Shown piece after piece: positions 1 to 11,382 of a stretch of 64,000 nucleotides of DNA (its first letter is position 1; each line of letters begins with the position of its first letter). This stretch comes from Rutstroemia sp. NJR-2017a BVV2 (taxonomy: Eukaryota; Ascomycota; Leotiomycetes; Helotiales; Rutstroemiaceae): the NCBI GenBank assembly GCA_002946415.1, contig NJPS01000006.1:1-64000 (forward strand), written 5' to 3'. The notes under the pieces are model-generated. The model was not told the origin of the DNA. It did no database searches and was given only the letters and a program-made list of their open reading frames with translations. The translations under genes and the position numbers were made by a program.

Positions 1-614
1 GTGGGTTGAACAAGGTGTAGCGCCTGATCTGTGAATTCACACTGATCAGTGTTGGTATGTATCAGGTTAGTTGTCACCTTACCCACTACTAGGAAGTGGC
101 CGAAATGACTGTTGATGATGCATGTTTTCTTCTCATTCTGGGTGGGCATTGCAGCCCTTATTATATGCACCAGAAATGGTGCAATGCTGTAGACTAATTA
201 CAAATTCCATTCACTTAAAAGTGGTGGAGATTACCTCCAGTACAAGTGAATGCGCTTTGCCACTCGTCCCAACACTGAACATATGTATGGTTGGATAAGA
301 TCCTACTACGGAGCAAGGTCGGGCCAAGTGGGCAATGATAAGCTTCTGTTCCGATTACGCTGGCGATCTACCAAGAATGGGGTTCGTGGACCCCTAGCTT
401 GACCACTTTTCGGTGGGGTAGAGATTGGTTATCGTGGTAGCCGCGGTCGATATCGGAATGCATGCGTATGGAGATATGTAAGGCGACGGTGTATATGGTT
501 TGATAAGTATCTATGTGATCATTTATCATGTGTACCATAAGTACTACTAGACCTCCCCCATGAGTAAGCGAATAAGTGATTGTTCTAATCACGCATACAC
601 ATTCATCCCCATTC
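1..614. promoter_or_regulatory. Upstream region of the amino-acid permease
   Basis: No convincing gene is seen here. The stretch holds two TGATAAG motifs (336-342 and 501-507) that fit the HGATAR consensus of the fungal nitrogen regulator AreA/NIT2. A weaker GGATAAG lies at 293-299. An imperfect hairpin lies at 208-252: its 9-bp outer arms, CATTCACTT and AAGTGAATG, match perfectly. GATA sites before an amino-acid permease fit nitrogen catabolite control; that link is inferred. Confidence 0.5.
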
Positions 615-2857
615 ATGGCCGAAACCATTCAGCACCCTGTCTCAAAGGACAACGGAAAGGATAATGTAGACGTTGATGTCAATTCGCTCCAAAAAGGCGA
701 AGTCAAGTCCGGACCATGGGGCAATGAAACGCACAGAGAGTTTAAAAGTAGACATCTTAGTATGCTTGCTGTTGGTGGCACTATCGGGTTAGTCGAAGAG
801 TTCAAACATAGAAGACGACAGTGACTGATGACCTGAACCGCAGAACTGGACTCTTCTTGATTTCTGGGGCTACAATTGCAACAGCGGGGCCGGTGGGAGC
901 TGTACTAGCTTTTATTGTTTCGGGGATTTTCGTCTATTTGGTTGTAGCTACTGTTAGTTCTCCCATTCTCTCACCGGACAAAGGATCAATCTGACAGTGA
1001 CTAGATTGGTGAAATTGCCACGATATTTCCAATCTCTGGTTCATTCGCGGCGTTCGGTGATCGCTTCTTCGATCCAGCTTTGGGGTTTGCGGAAGGTTGG
1101 TCTTATGTACGTCTATATTTCCAAGTAACGTAGGCATTGTGCTGATGGAACCACTAGTGGTTTCTCTGGGTCCTTACATTACCATCCGAGCTTTCTTCGG
1201 CGGGCATCATCATAAGTTACTGGCTACCTGATATTGGCACCTGGGTATGGTCCTTGGTGTTTTTAATCATGATTATCGGTAAGCAAACAACCCCTTTCCT
1301 CCCAGCTACCGGCTTTCATCGTTTACCTCCACACACACCCTTTGGATATCGAGCTAACACCAACACAAAAGTAATCAATCTATTCGGTGTTCGCTGGTTT
1401 GGCGAAGCGGAATTCTTCTTCAGCTTTCTCAAAGTCCTCGTTGTCATAATATTCATCCTCGTCGGACTTATCCTTAACGGAGGAGGTATATCCGGTCATC
1501 CCGCCAAAGGATTCGACTACTGGAAATCGTCGACCGAAGGTGCTCCGTTTGCCGCAGGCTGGCCCGGTGTTCTTTCAGCGCTATGCACTGCATTCTTAAG
1601 TTATGGTGGAACGGAACTGGTTGGTTTGACAGCTGGTGAGGCGAAAAATCCCAGACGGTGAGTATGCTCAAGAAAATGAGGATGTAATATCGTGCTGATG
1701 TTGGAGCAGAGACGTGCCCAGAGCTATCAAGGGGACAGTTGGTAGGATTTTGCTCTGCTATGTGGGATCTATCTTCGTGATTGTAGGTACTTGTCATGCT
1801 CATTCCAATCGAAATCTAACTTTTCCATACAGAGTATCAATATCAAATCGACCGACCCGTCGCTTCTCACTGGCTCAGCCAAAGAAATCGCAATCTCCCC
1901 CTTCACACTGGTCTTCAAAGATGCTGGGATTGCAGCAGCTGCGAGCATCATGAATGCAGCCATCCTTATCGCCGTCGTTAGTGCGGGAAACACAAGTGTA
2001 AGACATATCATCCAGATCCATCGTACCATCACTGAAAATTTCCAGGTTTATGCTAGCTCACGAATTCTTTTTGCACTCGCAAAGAATGGCCAAGCACCTA
2101 AGATTTTCGCATCCACTTGGCAGAAGAATGGCGTGCCACTTCCTGCCATGGCCGTCAGTATCCTGGTTGGTTTCGTGGCTTTCTTCGGCGCGATCTTTGG
2201 TCAGGGTGTGGTGTTTACCTGGCTTTACAACCTGTAGGCACCTTCTTCCCCCCTTCCCGCATGTCATTTTACTAACATATCTTGTAGAATTGCAATCTGT
2301 AACCTGCTCATCTACATGTCCCAATGTCTTGTCCACATTCGTTTCCGCATCGGCTGGATGCGCCAGAATAATGCCCTTTCCGATCTGCCATTCAAAGCTG
2401 GTATCTTTCCCTACACTTCAATATTTGCCTTTCTGATGGGTTGCTTGATTGTCGCGGGCGAGGGATACGTAGCTGCTACAACGAGACCCTTTGCTTGGGC
2501 TAACATTGTCGCTGTTGTAAGTCCATATCTCTTCTCCGAGGGTCATAGTGATGTTAATCATGCGTTTAGTACATCGGCGTCCCCGTTTTCTTTATTCTGT
2601 ATGGAGTCTGGAAAGTTGTCAAGAAGGTACAGTTGCCCAAAAATTTTTTTTAAAGCAGATGGGTAACCATAAAATAGACAAAATTGGTACCGTACTCGGA
2701 AATGGACTTCGAAACCGGAAGATCGAAGCCACCAACTGATGAGGAAATTGCCTGTTTGAACGAACTCGAGAGAATGGATATCAAGACTTGGAAGGAGTTG
2801 GATGCAAAAGGAAAAGCGATGAAGGTTGGAAGAGTGGTCCACAGAGCTATTTTCTAG
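615..2857 (+). CDS. Amino-acid permease (AAT/APC family, Gap1-like)
   Basis: Eleven exons: 615-787, 844-952, 1005-1106, 1158-1278, 1372-1657, 1710-1782, 1833-1997, 2046-2233, 2288-2516, 2570-2626, 2678-2857, giving about 560 residues. It should bring amino acids across the plasma membrane by proton symport. The N-terminal tail ends in the family signature SRHLSMLAVGGTIGTGLF at the start of helix 1. Other family landmarks are GEIATIFPISGSFAAFGDRF, LPSELSSAGIIISYW, GGTELVGLTAGEAKNPRR and the VYASSRILFALAKNG stretch. The length and roughly 12 hydrophobic segments are normal for the family. The C-terminal tail (MDFETGRSKPPTDEE) is typical of fungal members. The exon 6/7 junction (donor at 1783) is the least certain splice. 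Substrate range cannot be read from sequence. Two TGATAAG sites upstream suggest nitrogen regulation. Confidence 0.93.
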
Positions 2858-3426
2858 GGATTCTGTGCGTCAGAGGGTAAAGTAATTCATCAGCTGCTAA
2901 CCAATGAAGCACAGCATCTGTATCTATTCATACAGAATCGATATTATCCAAAACGATTTTGAGCTTAGAAGATCTATAAATAATCTGCAAGGATATGGGC
3001 TTGGAGAATGATTTCCGAAAGGTGATAACTAATGGTGCTATGTGTGGGTAGATGTTTGCACGCTGTACGAGCCCGCCTGGATTGACTGATGACGAGGAGA
3101 AATGACGAGGAGAAATTCATACTCAAGACACATCCCCTTGACTAGCTCTATACATCAACCAGCCACCTTATCTCATGATACATTCGGCTATTCGGGGAAG
3201 AAAGATGTCAGATGTTCCGATTTTCATCCATCCGCCTTTCCTAGATTTCATCTGAAATGGCCCCATAGCTCTGCTCGTTGCACATACGCATCATTCGATT
3301 TGTCCAGTTTCAACTTATCCTATCGTCTTCACCGAGTAACAGGCACCCAACGCCATAGGAGGAGTTTAATCCGTCAAATTTTCCAGCATAACTCTCAGGA
3401 AAAACAGTGGAATATGACGGTGACAT
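2858..3426. other. Intergenic, tail-to-tail spacer
   Basis: This lies between the convergent permease and G-alpha-like genes. No conserved reading frame is visible. A perfect 13-bp tandem duplication (GACGAGGAGAAAT twice) occupies 3091-3116. Confidence 0.6.
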
Positions 3427-5527
3427 TCAGCTCTTGCCTGATCTCCTACGAGCTTTTATTGAGACGTGCTCGGTTATGATGTCGACGACCAGTTTCACGG
3501 TGAGCCCGGCAGGGTCGAACAAATTGCCGAACAGAACCGTAATATCCTTCCGCACCTCATCATTGATGTTCTCCATGAACTTGTCTTCGATATATCCCTT
3601 AACCTGAAGAAGATTCGCTGGATTGCCTTTGAAGTCGAGGAAATATGCTTTCATTGCTTTTTCAAACCTCTGACTACCCATCAATTCTATGAGAACGTCG
3701 AGCTTAGTAAAGAGCAACACAAACTTAGATCCTTTCCGTTTTGGAAACTTGACGACCAATTCGAATATTATAAGATCCTCAAACAAATGATTGTCCTCAT
3801 CCCAATTATGGTTCTCGGGGACGTCAGGCATTCCGCAATCAAAATGACAGATTCCGACAGGAAATATAATTATTGAAGCACCTCCTGGACAGTGTATCCA
3901 TTTCTTCCGTTCATTTCTCGCTCCACTAACATCGTATACTGCAACTGTTTCGTTGTTCCATGAGACGGTGGTTGAGTCGACACCAGTACTTCTACCGCTC
4001 ATTCGATACACGTCTTCCTCACTCGGAATATAATCAATGTCCGCAATGCGTTTTATGGACTCAAAAAAGCTAAAGGAAAGATATCAGCTAGAATTATAGA
4101 GCTTCAGAAATGGAGAACTGACTATCGCACAGAATATCTAGGTAGATATCCTTTCCAGTAGCGCCAATTGCGAAAAGCTTCCCGGAATCTTTCATCATGC
4201 CACAACTCCTCGATGAGACTACAGCCCTCTAATGGCAGTACTGTGCGAGAGTTGAAGTACTTCTCGGCGTGTTGTAACTGGAATCTGCAGTCTTCCACGT
4301 ACAATGCCTGCTCTAGATGCAACCGAAGTTCGTTCATGATGGTCAAAATATAATCTGCAGATTTAAGTATCCCTAATATGATGTTTACCCTAGCTTCAAG
4401 ACGTTCTCTCAAAGTCATGTCACCATTAAGCTGGGCGCATATGGAGTGCTTCAGTGTACTTTTGCCTCCTCCACTGCTGCCGAACAGCAAGATGTTTAGA
4501 GATTGGTCAGCAGACGTAGATCTGTATAGGTCATCATGGCGAAAGACGGGCACAGTAACGGTGGCTTCACTAGAGCTTCCAGATGAACTCTTTTTCCTGG
4601 ACCATGATCGACGAGCACTTTGGAGCTTGTTGACCAGGTTGAGATTCCTAGAAGAATTTGTGGACGCTTCTAAAGTTTGGCTAACATGTTTCACTCCAGA
4701 TCCAACATGAAGAGAAACACGATCGTTGGACGACTTTGATGTTGTTGCAGTTGAAGATCCACTCCCCGTTGCCCCAGGTCCACTAGCACATGCTGCCTTC
4801 TTCATTGTGGATCTCAAGGCTGCTCGGTATACGTCTGTTGTGATAATTTCATCATCGAAGTCGAAGTCGATACTTAATTGACTCATGGATTCCGAGACAT
4901 TACTGCGGGCTGTGAGCACCATCAGAGACGATTGGTTATCCTCGACTTGTCTCATTATTTGTCGACTCTCGGTGTCCCGTAACAACGCGTTGCGATCGAA
5001 TGTGCTCCGACTGTTCTCATCGTCAGTATTCTAGATCGTCTCCCGATATATCATCATCCATTCGACTGGGTAATTTGAACATACCATTGTATAGCTGTAA
5101 GTAATAAATTGAGAGCGTTTACCTGGTTGTTCAAATGGTTGGTGAACTCGCCCATCTCCTTTTCGTCCCATAAAAATTTCAACCTGCCCCGCACAGGTAA
5201 TTCACTGGTGTTTTTTTGATCCAGAACGAGAAGACTGATCCGTTCATCCAAAAAGGCGACTACGATTTTGCAACTCTCGATCGACGTATCCAAGTCCTTC
5301 ACGAGTTGTTCATGTTCTGTAATGCCTTCGAGACTCGATTTAATCCAGGTTAGGACCTCTTGCAGTGCTGCCTTGACAGTTGTAAGCTGCCCAATGAGAA
5401 GTGTGACGGCAAGGCTGGCATTTTGATATCTCGAGTGAAGGTCGACGAGATGCTTGATACTTTTGGTGATAAGTTCACCTATACTGATTAGTGACCCGGT
5501 GAGGCTTATTATTGAGATTGGATCCAT
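3427..5527 (-). CDS. G-alpha-like GTPase with N-terminal fungal STAND/NLR-type domain
   Basis: Three exons on the minus strand (5085-5527, 4123-5010, 3427-4069), about 657 residues, nearly twice a normal G-alpha. Residues 1 to ~165 (MDPISIISLTGSLISIGELI, then a helical region ending ALNLLLTAIQCRS) match the helical domain that opens many fungal STAND/NLR proteins. A Ser-rich linker follows. The G-alpha part shows a P-loop GSSGGGKST (canonical GAGESGKST), YFFESIKRIADI, the switch I region with SGRSTGV, and switch II DVSGARNERKKWIHC. It then has the conserved ASIIIFPVG and HFDCGMPDVPE stretches and TKLD in place of NKxD. The glutamine needed for GTP hydrolysis (DVGGQ) is alanine here, and one switch II glycine is serine. 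Nucleotide binding is plausible; hydrolysis may be weak. No myristoylation-type N-terminus is present. It could act as a signalling switch in self/non-self or stress responses, but the role is inferred. The Walker A and NERKKW motifs make the family call firm. Confidence 0.88.
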
Positions 5528-5908
5528 AGCGGAAATGGCTGTAATGATTATACTGGTGGTAAAGGTGGTGGAGGAGAATCAATTGAAACATATAGTCGTA
5601 GAGAAAGCGAATGCGCAGCTGCGCCATGCAACTTGCATGGCATACGCCCCATTTCAAAGAAAGCCCAGTTTGAATGATCCTCGATTCGATCAGATGGGGA
5701 CCGCCAGGCTGATAAACGATTGCATATGTACGACAGGAAATGGATAAATAAACCTACTTAAGGTCGCACCACGTGTATGTCGTGCGGCCTAGATGAGCAC
5801 GTGATGGAAATCACCATTCTTGCAGAAGTCCATTCAACCACTATTTGTTTATATAACAAGACCAGATAACTTGCAAAAGTTCTGCATATAATCTAAAGGT
5901 CTCACTAA
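5528..5908. promoter_or_regulatory. Promoter region of the G-alpha-like gene with two CACGTG boxes
   Basis: Two perfect CACGTG palindromes lie at 5770-5775 and 5798-5803, 28 bp apart. They are 240-275 bp upstream of the G-alpha-like start. CACGTG is the binding site of fungal bHLH factors. The same stretch includes the 3' flank of the small Lys-rich gene. Confidence 0.4.
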
Positions 5909-6296
5909 TCACCTGCTAGTTGTAGCCTTACCCTTTTTCTCCTTCTTCTTCTCCTTCTCCTCCTTCTCCTCCTTCACCTTCTTTACCTTCTTGTCCTTGC
6001 GGCCGCCTGCCTTCTTGCCTCTCTGTTCATGTTCACTATCGCTGCTGCTGCTGCTATGGTGTGCGCGCTTATTCTGTGGCTGGGTCGAAGAAGCTTCGGC
6101 ACGTCCATGGTGGTCTATCACTTTTGTTAGCTAAAGGCTCAGGAACTCGAGAGAGTTATGCCGCCAAAAGAATAATCTTACAATTCATACCATGGAAACA
6201 GTGACCACATGAGGGAGGATTTTGACGAACGGTAGCTGGATCAAGCTCATATTCGTCACACTGACACTCCGAGCATGCGGTAGCGGTTGGGGCCAT
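5909..6296 (-). CDS. Small Cys/His-containing, Lys-rich hypothetical protein
   Basis: Two exons (6191-6296 and 5909-6114) joined across a 76-nt intron give 103 residues. The family is not recognised. The N-terminal third carries a possible metal-binding pattern: CSECQC near residue 8, then CGHCFHDHHGR near residues 30-40. A serine run (SSSSSDSEHE) follows, and the last third is almost pure Lys/Glu (KKVKKVKEEKEEKEKKKEK), suggesting a nuclear or nucleic-acid-associated basic tail. The splice was chosen because it restores CFHDHHGR in frame. The start is the first ATG before the cysteines. Length, splice signals and amino-acid bias support a real gene; function is unknown. Confidence 0.65.
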
Positions 6297-7677
6297 CTTT
6301 GGATAATGGCAACAGTGGGAGTCGTTGGTTGATGTTGTTGTTGATTGGAGGCAAGACCTTGAAATGGTATGTCGGTTTCTGGATGATTGGCTGATAGACG
6401 GTGAATACAAAAACTAACTTTTAGTTATGATGTGAGTTGTTCTGATTGTTGATGTAATGATGGGCTTGGATGTGTTGGATGAGGAGTAGACACAGGACGT
6501 TCACTCATTCTTATACTCCTTAACGTGGAGATTGAGGACCTGTTGGAAAGGTAAGATCTCAAAGAGAAAATGTCTAGTTCGCCCCCCTTTGCTCCTCGTG
6601 GAAAACTAGTGCCAGGGGCCAGCTTCCACGGATTAGACGACGACGTACTAGTAGGCTAGTAATAGAATCGATAGCTACTCGACAAACGGGACATCCACTT
6701 AGTAAGGAACAACTTGCGGGTGGTTTAGGTCTGGCGTCGGCCTACAGTCAAATTCTGCAGATCTCAGCCCGTAGTAAGACCGGAAGCTAGGCCCTCAACT
6801 TCGTGTCTCCCCTCTGAACTCGGTTCCTGAACGCAATGATGGCCGTAGACGAGAAGCCGTAATCCACTTCGTTATGAAATTGATGCGAATTTTATTCGGC
6901 CGCTTAAATGACTATAAAAATCGCGTCATGTTAGACGGCACAGGTCGCCGTCGGGTCGCCCAAATCACCACCAACACTTCTAATTTTGGGTACAAAATCT
7001 GAATTGGTCGTTCGGTAGTGACCATGTCGCAATTTTGACCGCGGATGCATATACAGACCGCGACCAGAATCTAAATTCTATCAAGTAATAGACGACTGAA
7101 ACAACGAGACAAAACTTAACATTTGCTCCGGAGTTTCTTTTAGGATATTTGGAATGAGAAATTGCACGAAATTTACCAGTGCTGTTGAGGCGAAAGAAAG
7201 CACAATCCGCTTGAGTGATATAGTGTAGCAGCGAGCATTGTATGGCATGCGAGGTATGATCAAACCAATAGGGAGATGTCATTTGCACTGCTTCTACATC
7301 CAGAGACTTTTCAGTTTGCATGGCTGAGCACGTGTTTTTGACGGCAGCTAGCAACTGGAAACCTCTGGCAGACCACTGGGAACTGATCGGAGGGCGTGGA
7401 GTACGACTACTTGGCCGGATGAAGTGGACCTGAAAAGATATACGAGGTTCCACCCACCAACACCGTCATACTGTACTTAAATTGAAGGGCCTAATACTTC
7501 GCGATGGCATCTTTAATCATGGTCCAACTGCAAAATCTCATAAAATCCCTAACACATACGCAGAAACTGGTCAACAGCACATGTTGTACAACTCGTAGAA
7601 GAAATATACTTTTAGACAGTCTCTATCTATTTACAATTTAAAACTCATAACCAACAAATACTTTATGAACTGGAAAT
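6297..7677. other. 1.4-kb gene-free stretch
   Basis: It separates the Lys-rich gene from the 3' end of tryptophan synthase. A 157-codon minus-strand frame (6980-7453) has no recognisable domain and unconvincing composition, so it is not called. No repeat or RNA gene is seen. Confidence 0.5.
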
Positions 7678-10107
7678 CTAGAATCTCAAATCCCATCCGA
7701 TCGTGGGGCCCAGCTTGGGCAATTCTTCCGCAACACTCTGAACGTCCTTGTCACCTCTACCACTTAGACAGATAACAACGTCTTGGTCTTTGTCCATGGT
7801 CTTAGCCAATTCAATGGCGCCCCAAATAGCATGGGCAGTTTCCAGCGCAGGAATGATTCCTTCCTTTTCACTGATGATTCTAAAGCCTTTGAATGCTTCA
7901 GCATCAGTGGCGGCAATGAATTTCGCTCTTTCACTGTCCTTCCAGGAACTTAACTCTGGACCAACACCAGGGTAATCCAAACCAGCAGACACAGAGTGCG
8001 TATCAGAGATCTGACCGTGCTTGTCTTGAAGAACATAGGTACGGACACCATGTAAGACTCCCTTCGTACCACCTGACAGGGTTGCAGAATGGCGATCTGT
8101 ATCCAGACCATCTCCACCAGCCTCAACGCCAAGCAGCTTGACGCTGGGGTCTTTGGAGAATGGGTAGAACATGCCGACAGCATTGCTTCCACCGCCGACA
8201 CATGCAACGACAGCATCTGGGAGCTTACCACGCTTCTCAAGCATTTGGGCACGTGTTTCGTTACCAATGACGGACTGGAAAGTCCTGACTATTGTTGGGA
8301 ATGGATGGGGTCCAATTGCGGAACCGATAATGTAATGAGTGGTATCGAGCTTTACGACCCAGGCACGCATGGCCTCATTAACTGCATCTCGAAGCGTCCG
8401 CGAACCAGCTTCTACAGCGACGACGGAAGCACCGAGCAACTTGATTCGGAAAACGTTGAGTGCTTGGCGTCTTACATCTTCCTACACCATTGTGAGTGGA
8501 TGAAAAACAATACAGTGACTTCTTACTTACAGCTCCCATGTAAATGGTACATTTCATTCCAAACTTGGCACAAACAGTGGCAGTGGCCACACCGTGCTGG
8601 CCAGCACCAGTTTCTGCAATGATCTCGGTCTTTCCTAGTCGTCGTGCAAGTAAGATCTGCCCCAAAGCGTTGTTAATCTTGTGACTTCCAGTGTGATTCA
8701 GGTCTTCTCTCTTCAACCAGATCCTAGCTCCACCAGCATATTCAGTAAGCCTTTCTGCTTCATGTAGCTGACCTGGTCTTCCCATCCATGGGTAGTATGT
8801 TCGATATTCCTCCCAGAATGCCGGGTCATCTTTAATTGCATTGAAACCCCGCTCTAGTTCTGAGAGACAGTCCATAAGAGATTCGGGAACATATTGCCCA
8901 CCGAACTCTCCAAACTTTTGCGATAGTAGTTCGGGATCCACGGGGCCATCTGTATTAAGAGCCTCGATTTGATCAGCCAATCCAGGCTCCGATCCGCTAT
9001 CCTTGATGATGGCATCTACAGTGACGTTGTTTCCATTGGGTTCGTGTGCCGCATCCATGGTCTCTACGATACCGACTTCTCTAGTCAGACCTCCGTTGGG
9101 CGCTCCACGTCTTCCGCAAACCTGAGCGCAATATTCTTCTACGTGCTTTGCTTCTTCTCCAGCTGGTGCATCATTCACTGTCGTAATGATTTGACTTCCA
9201 ATAACAACGCCATCAGCGATCTGGGCAACACTTAAGAAATGGTCGCGAGTGCTGACACCGAACCCAACTGCTGCCGGGACATTTCCAGAATATTCCTTGA
9301 CACGTCTCAGAAGGTCTGGTAGTCCGGCGTTCATAGTCCCTGTAGCTCCAGTAACACCCATCCTGGAAACAACATATATGAAAGAGTCGGCTAACTTGCA
9401 TAGCAGCTTCATTCGTGATTCCGATGTCGAGGGTGCAATGAGTGGGACATAGGATAAACTGTAAGAAAGTACATGTAAGCAGCTTATTCAACCCGTTGCG
9501 AATATCCATGACTCACCCTCCACTTGTGCAGAATTTCCTGAAGCTGACAGCCTCCTCGGGAGGCAGATCGCAGACAATGAATCCATTGACTCCGGCTTCT
9601 TTGCAATCCTTCAGCAATCTTTCCTCTCCGTAACTCAGCATAGGGTTATAATATCCCATGAAAAGAACTGGGACTTTTAATCCTTTCTTTCGCGCATCCC
9701 GTACCATTTGTAAAACCGAAGTAACCGATACACCATTCTTTAAGGCTATCTATTGATCTTGTAAGGAGTAGTTCAAAACTTCAACGGGGATGTACGAACA
9801 GTATTCGACTTCTGGATCGTGGGTCCATCTGCAATTGGATCTGTGAACGGTAGACCGAGTTCAATAACGTCTGCCAGGCATTGTTAGTTCAAATCTGACA
9901 GCAGAACCAGAAAGTAACATACCTGCACCACCAGCCTCCATGCCCAGCATGATATCGACTGTTGATTCCGCCTTGGGGAATCCCGCAGTGATGTAAGTCA
10001 CCAAAGCGGGCTTTCAATTATTAGCAATTGCTTCAATCTGGGGCAAGATTTCTACATACTCGTTCCTCCTTCTTACATTGCAAGAAAGTATTCTTTAGAT
10101 GCTCCAT
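7678..10107 (-). CDS. Tryptophan synthase, fused alpha-beta (EC 4.2.1.20)
   Basis: Six exons (10060-10107, 9923-10010, 9800-9870, 9517-9749, 8531-9458, 7678-8481) give 723 residues, the normal size of the fungal bifunctional enzyme (TRP5 of yeast, trp-3 of Neurospora). It performs the last two steps of tryptophan synthesis: cleavage of indole-3-glycerol phosphate by the alpha half, then PLP-dependent joining of indole to serine by the beta half. Alpha-half motifs are [26 protein letters not shown] and [11 protein letters not shown]. The beta half starts at [11 protein letters not shown] and has the PLP lysine in [13 protein letters not shown], the [13 protein letters not shown] motif, the GGGSNAVG phosphate-binding loop and the C-terminal CLSGRGDKD. 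All key residues look intact. A TGACTCA site upstream suggests cross-pathway control of amino-acid synthesis. Confidence 0.98.
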
Positions 10108-10482
10108 AGTGAAGAAAAATTGAGTTATCAGAAAAAAGTTGTGCCGATTGAAAGAAGAAGCTTTTCAACGATGTATTTATATGATATTCCTTTGACGCAC
10201 CACCCCACGAGAATTATTTCTAGGTGACTCAAAGCTATACAGTAAGACACGCCCCTCAATTAGCATGGCTAAATCCAGTCATCCCCCGGCTATATGCACG
10301 TCTAGATTACCTAATATTCCGACATGCGCTCCACCGACCAATTATTGCCACAAAATGTCGTTAAGTTCTATTCAACGTCGTACGAGTAACTATCTCAAGT
10401 ACGTGGCATTGCATTGTTTCGAACTGACAACTCGACTCTCATTGACCTCAAACATCTGAACCTTTGTGCATTTTAGACAACA
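10108..10482. promoter_or_regulatory. Divergent promoter between tryptophan synthase and the SDH assembly factor
   Basis: The 375-bp head-to-head spacer holds a TATAAAT box on the minus strand (10175-10181), about 70 bp before the tryptophan synthase ATG. It also holds a perfect TGACTCA at 10225-10231, the Gcn4/CpcA (CPC1) target, 118 bp upstream of that start. Confidence 0.6.
10225..10231. promoter_or_regulatory. Putative Gcn4/CPC1 binding site (TGACTCA)
   Basis: This is an exact match to the palindromic TGA(C/G)TCA element bound by the bZIP regulator of general amino-acid control in fungi. Its place upstream of tryptophan synthase makes chance less likely, although a 7-mer alone is weak evidence. 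Confidence 0.55.
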
Positions 10483-10962
10483 ATGTCTCGACTTCTACCA
10501 CCAAAGTTCCTCCTCCCATCTCGACGCTTCTTCACGCAGTCCAGTCGCCGAACAGCTTTCGCGACAGGCCCCGCGCCACCACGTCTGCCACCGAAAGAGC
10601 AAGAAGAGTTTGAACGTCTTCAGCGCTCATCTACCGGCGCATTCAGCACGCCCAAACCCGAAGTCGTTGCCAACTCCGGCGCATCCTCTTCTCGGCCCAA
10701 ACCACAAATCAATCAATCGCCCGTCACAACCGAAAAAGAAAAGCAAGACATTGAACTAGCGGCTGTCAATGCCAGAGTGGCTGCGACAGGGAAAGGGGAG
10801 GAATTGCATCCGGATATTCGCAGAGGTGCTCAGCCAGAATTCGAAGGCGATGTAAATCCAAAAACTGGGGAGGTTGGTGGACCTAAGAATGAACCTTTGA
10901 GGTGGGGAAGTACTGGTGAGAGGGGGGATTGGAGTTACAATGGCAGAGTTACGGATTTCTGA
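10483..10962 (+). CDS. Succinate dehydrogenase assembly factor 4 (DUF1674, mitochondrial)
   Basis: Single exon, 159 residues. The N-terminus is a mitochondrial presequence: Arg/Ser-rich without acids (MSRLLPPKFLLPSRRFF). The C-terminal hallmark of the SDHAF4/Sdh8 family is complete: PEFEGDVNPKTGEVGGPKNE, then PLRWG, GDWSYNGRVTDF and stop. Family members bind flavinylated Sdh1 in the matrix and help form the SDH1-SDH2 dimer of complex II. The middle is low-complexity linker. It is transcribed divergently from tryptophan synthase across 375 bp. Confidence 0.93.
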   Translation: MSRLLPPKFLLPSRRFFTQSSRRTAFATGPAPPRLPPKEQEEFERLQRSSTGAFSTPKPEVVANSGASSSRPKPQINQSPVTTEKEKQDIELAAVNARVAATGKGEELHPDIRRGAQPEFEGDVNPKTGEVGGPKNEPLRWGSTGERGDWSYNGRVTDF

Positions 10963-11382
10963 GGTTTGTGAGATATAGGGAGTGTTTCTGTGAGGTTCTC
11001 GGTCACGACTAGATACCGTTTACAATGTACTACTCACTTTAATGAAAATTCATAAGTGTACTGAATTGCGAGTGCAGTCACACGTCAGACTTGAAAGAGT
11101 CTCTTTCAATCCATTTTATCCACGGACATGTCGTATATTTCCCTTGGTGTGTGTGCGGTACCTCTTGTACTGTTTGTTCATTGACGATTATCCCACCCAG
11201 ACAAAGGCATGCTGTAATGCACTTTACTTTGGTAGCTTTCTATTCTTCTTATCCGGTAACCAATATGAAACCTCTTTGTCGTTCAAAACAAGCGACCTTT
11301 CGGGGTTGACACCTAGAAGAAATACATAATAGCTTCCACTATCGTCCTGAGTAGCCAAGCAAATTCATCTATCAACGTCGTC
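10963..11382. other. Intergenic spacer
   Basis: This is the 3' flank of the SDH assembly factor and the promoter of the SRR1-like gene. Short open frames here (11042-11329) have no recognisable content. Confidence 0.5.

Noticed and set aside
6980..7453. 157-codon minus-strand open frame
   Set aside because: No domain, unconvincing composition, no splice partner and no promoter context.
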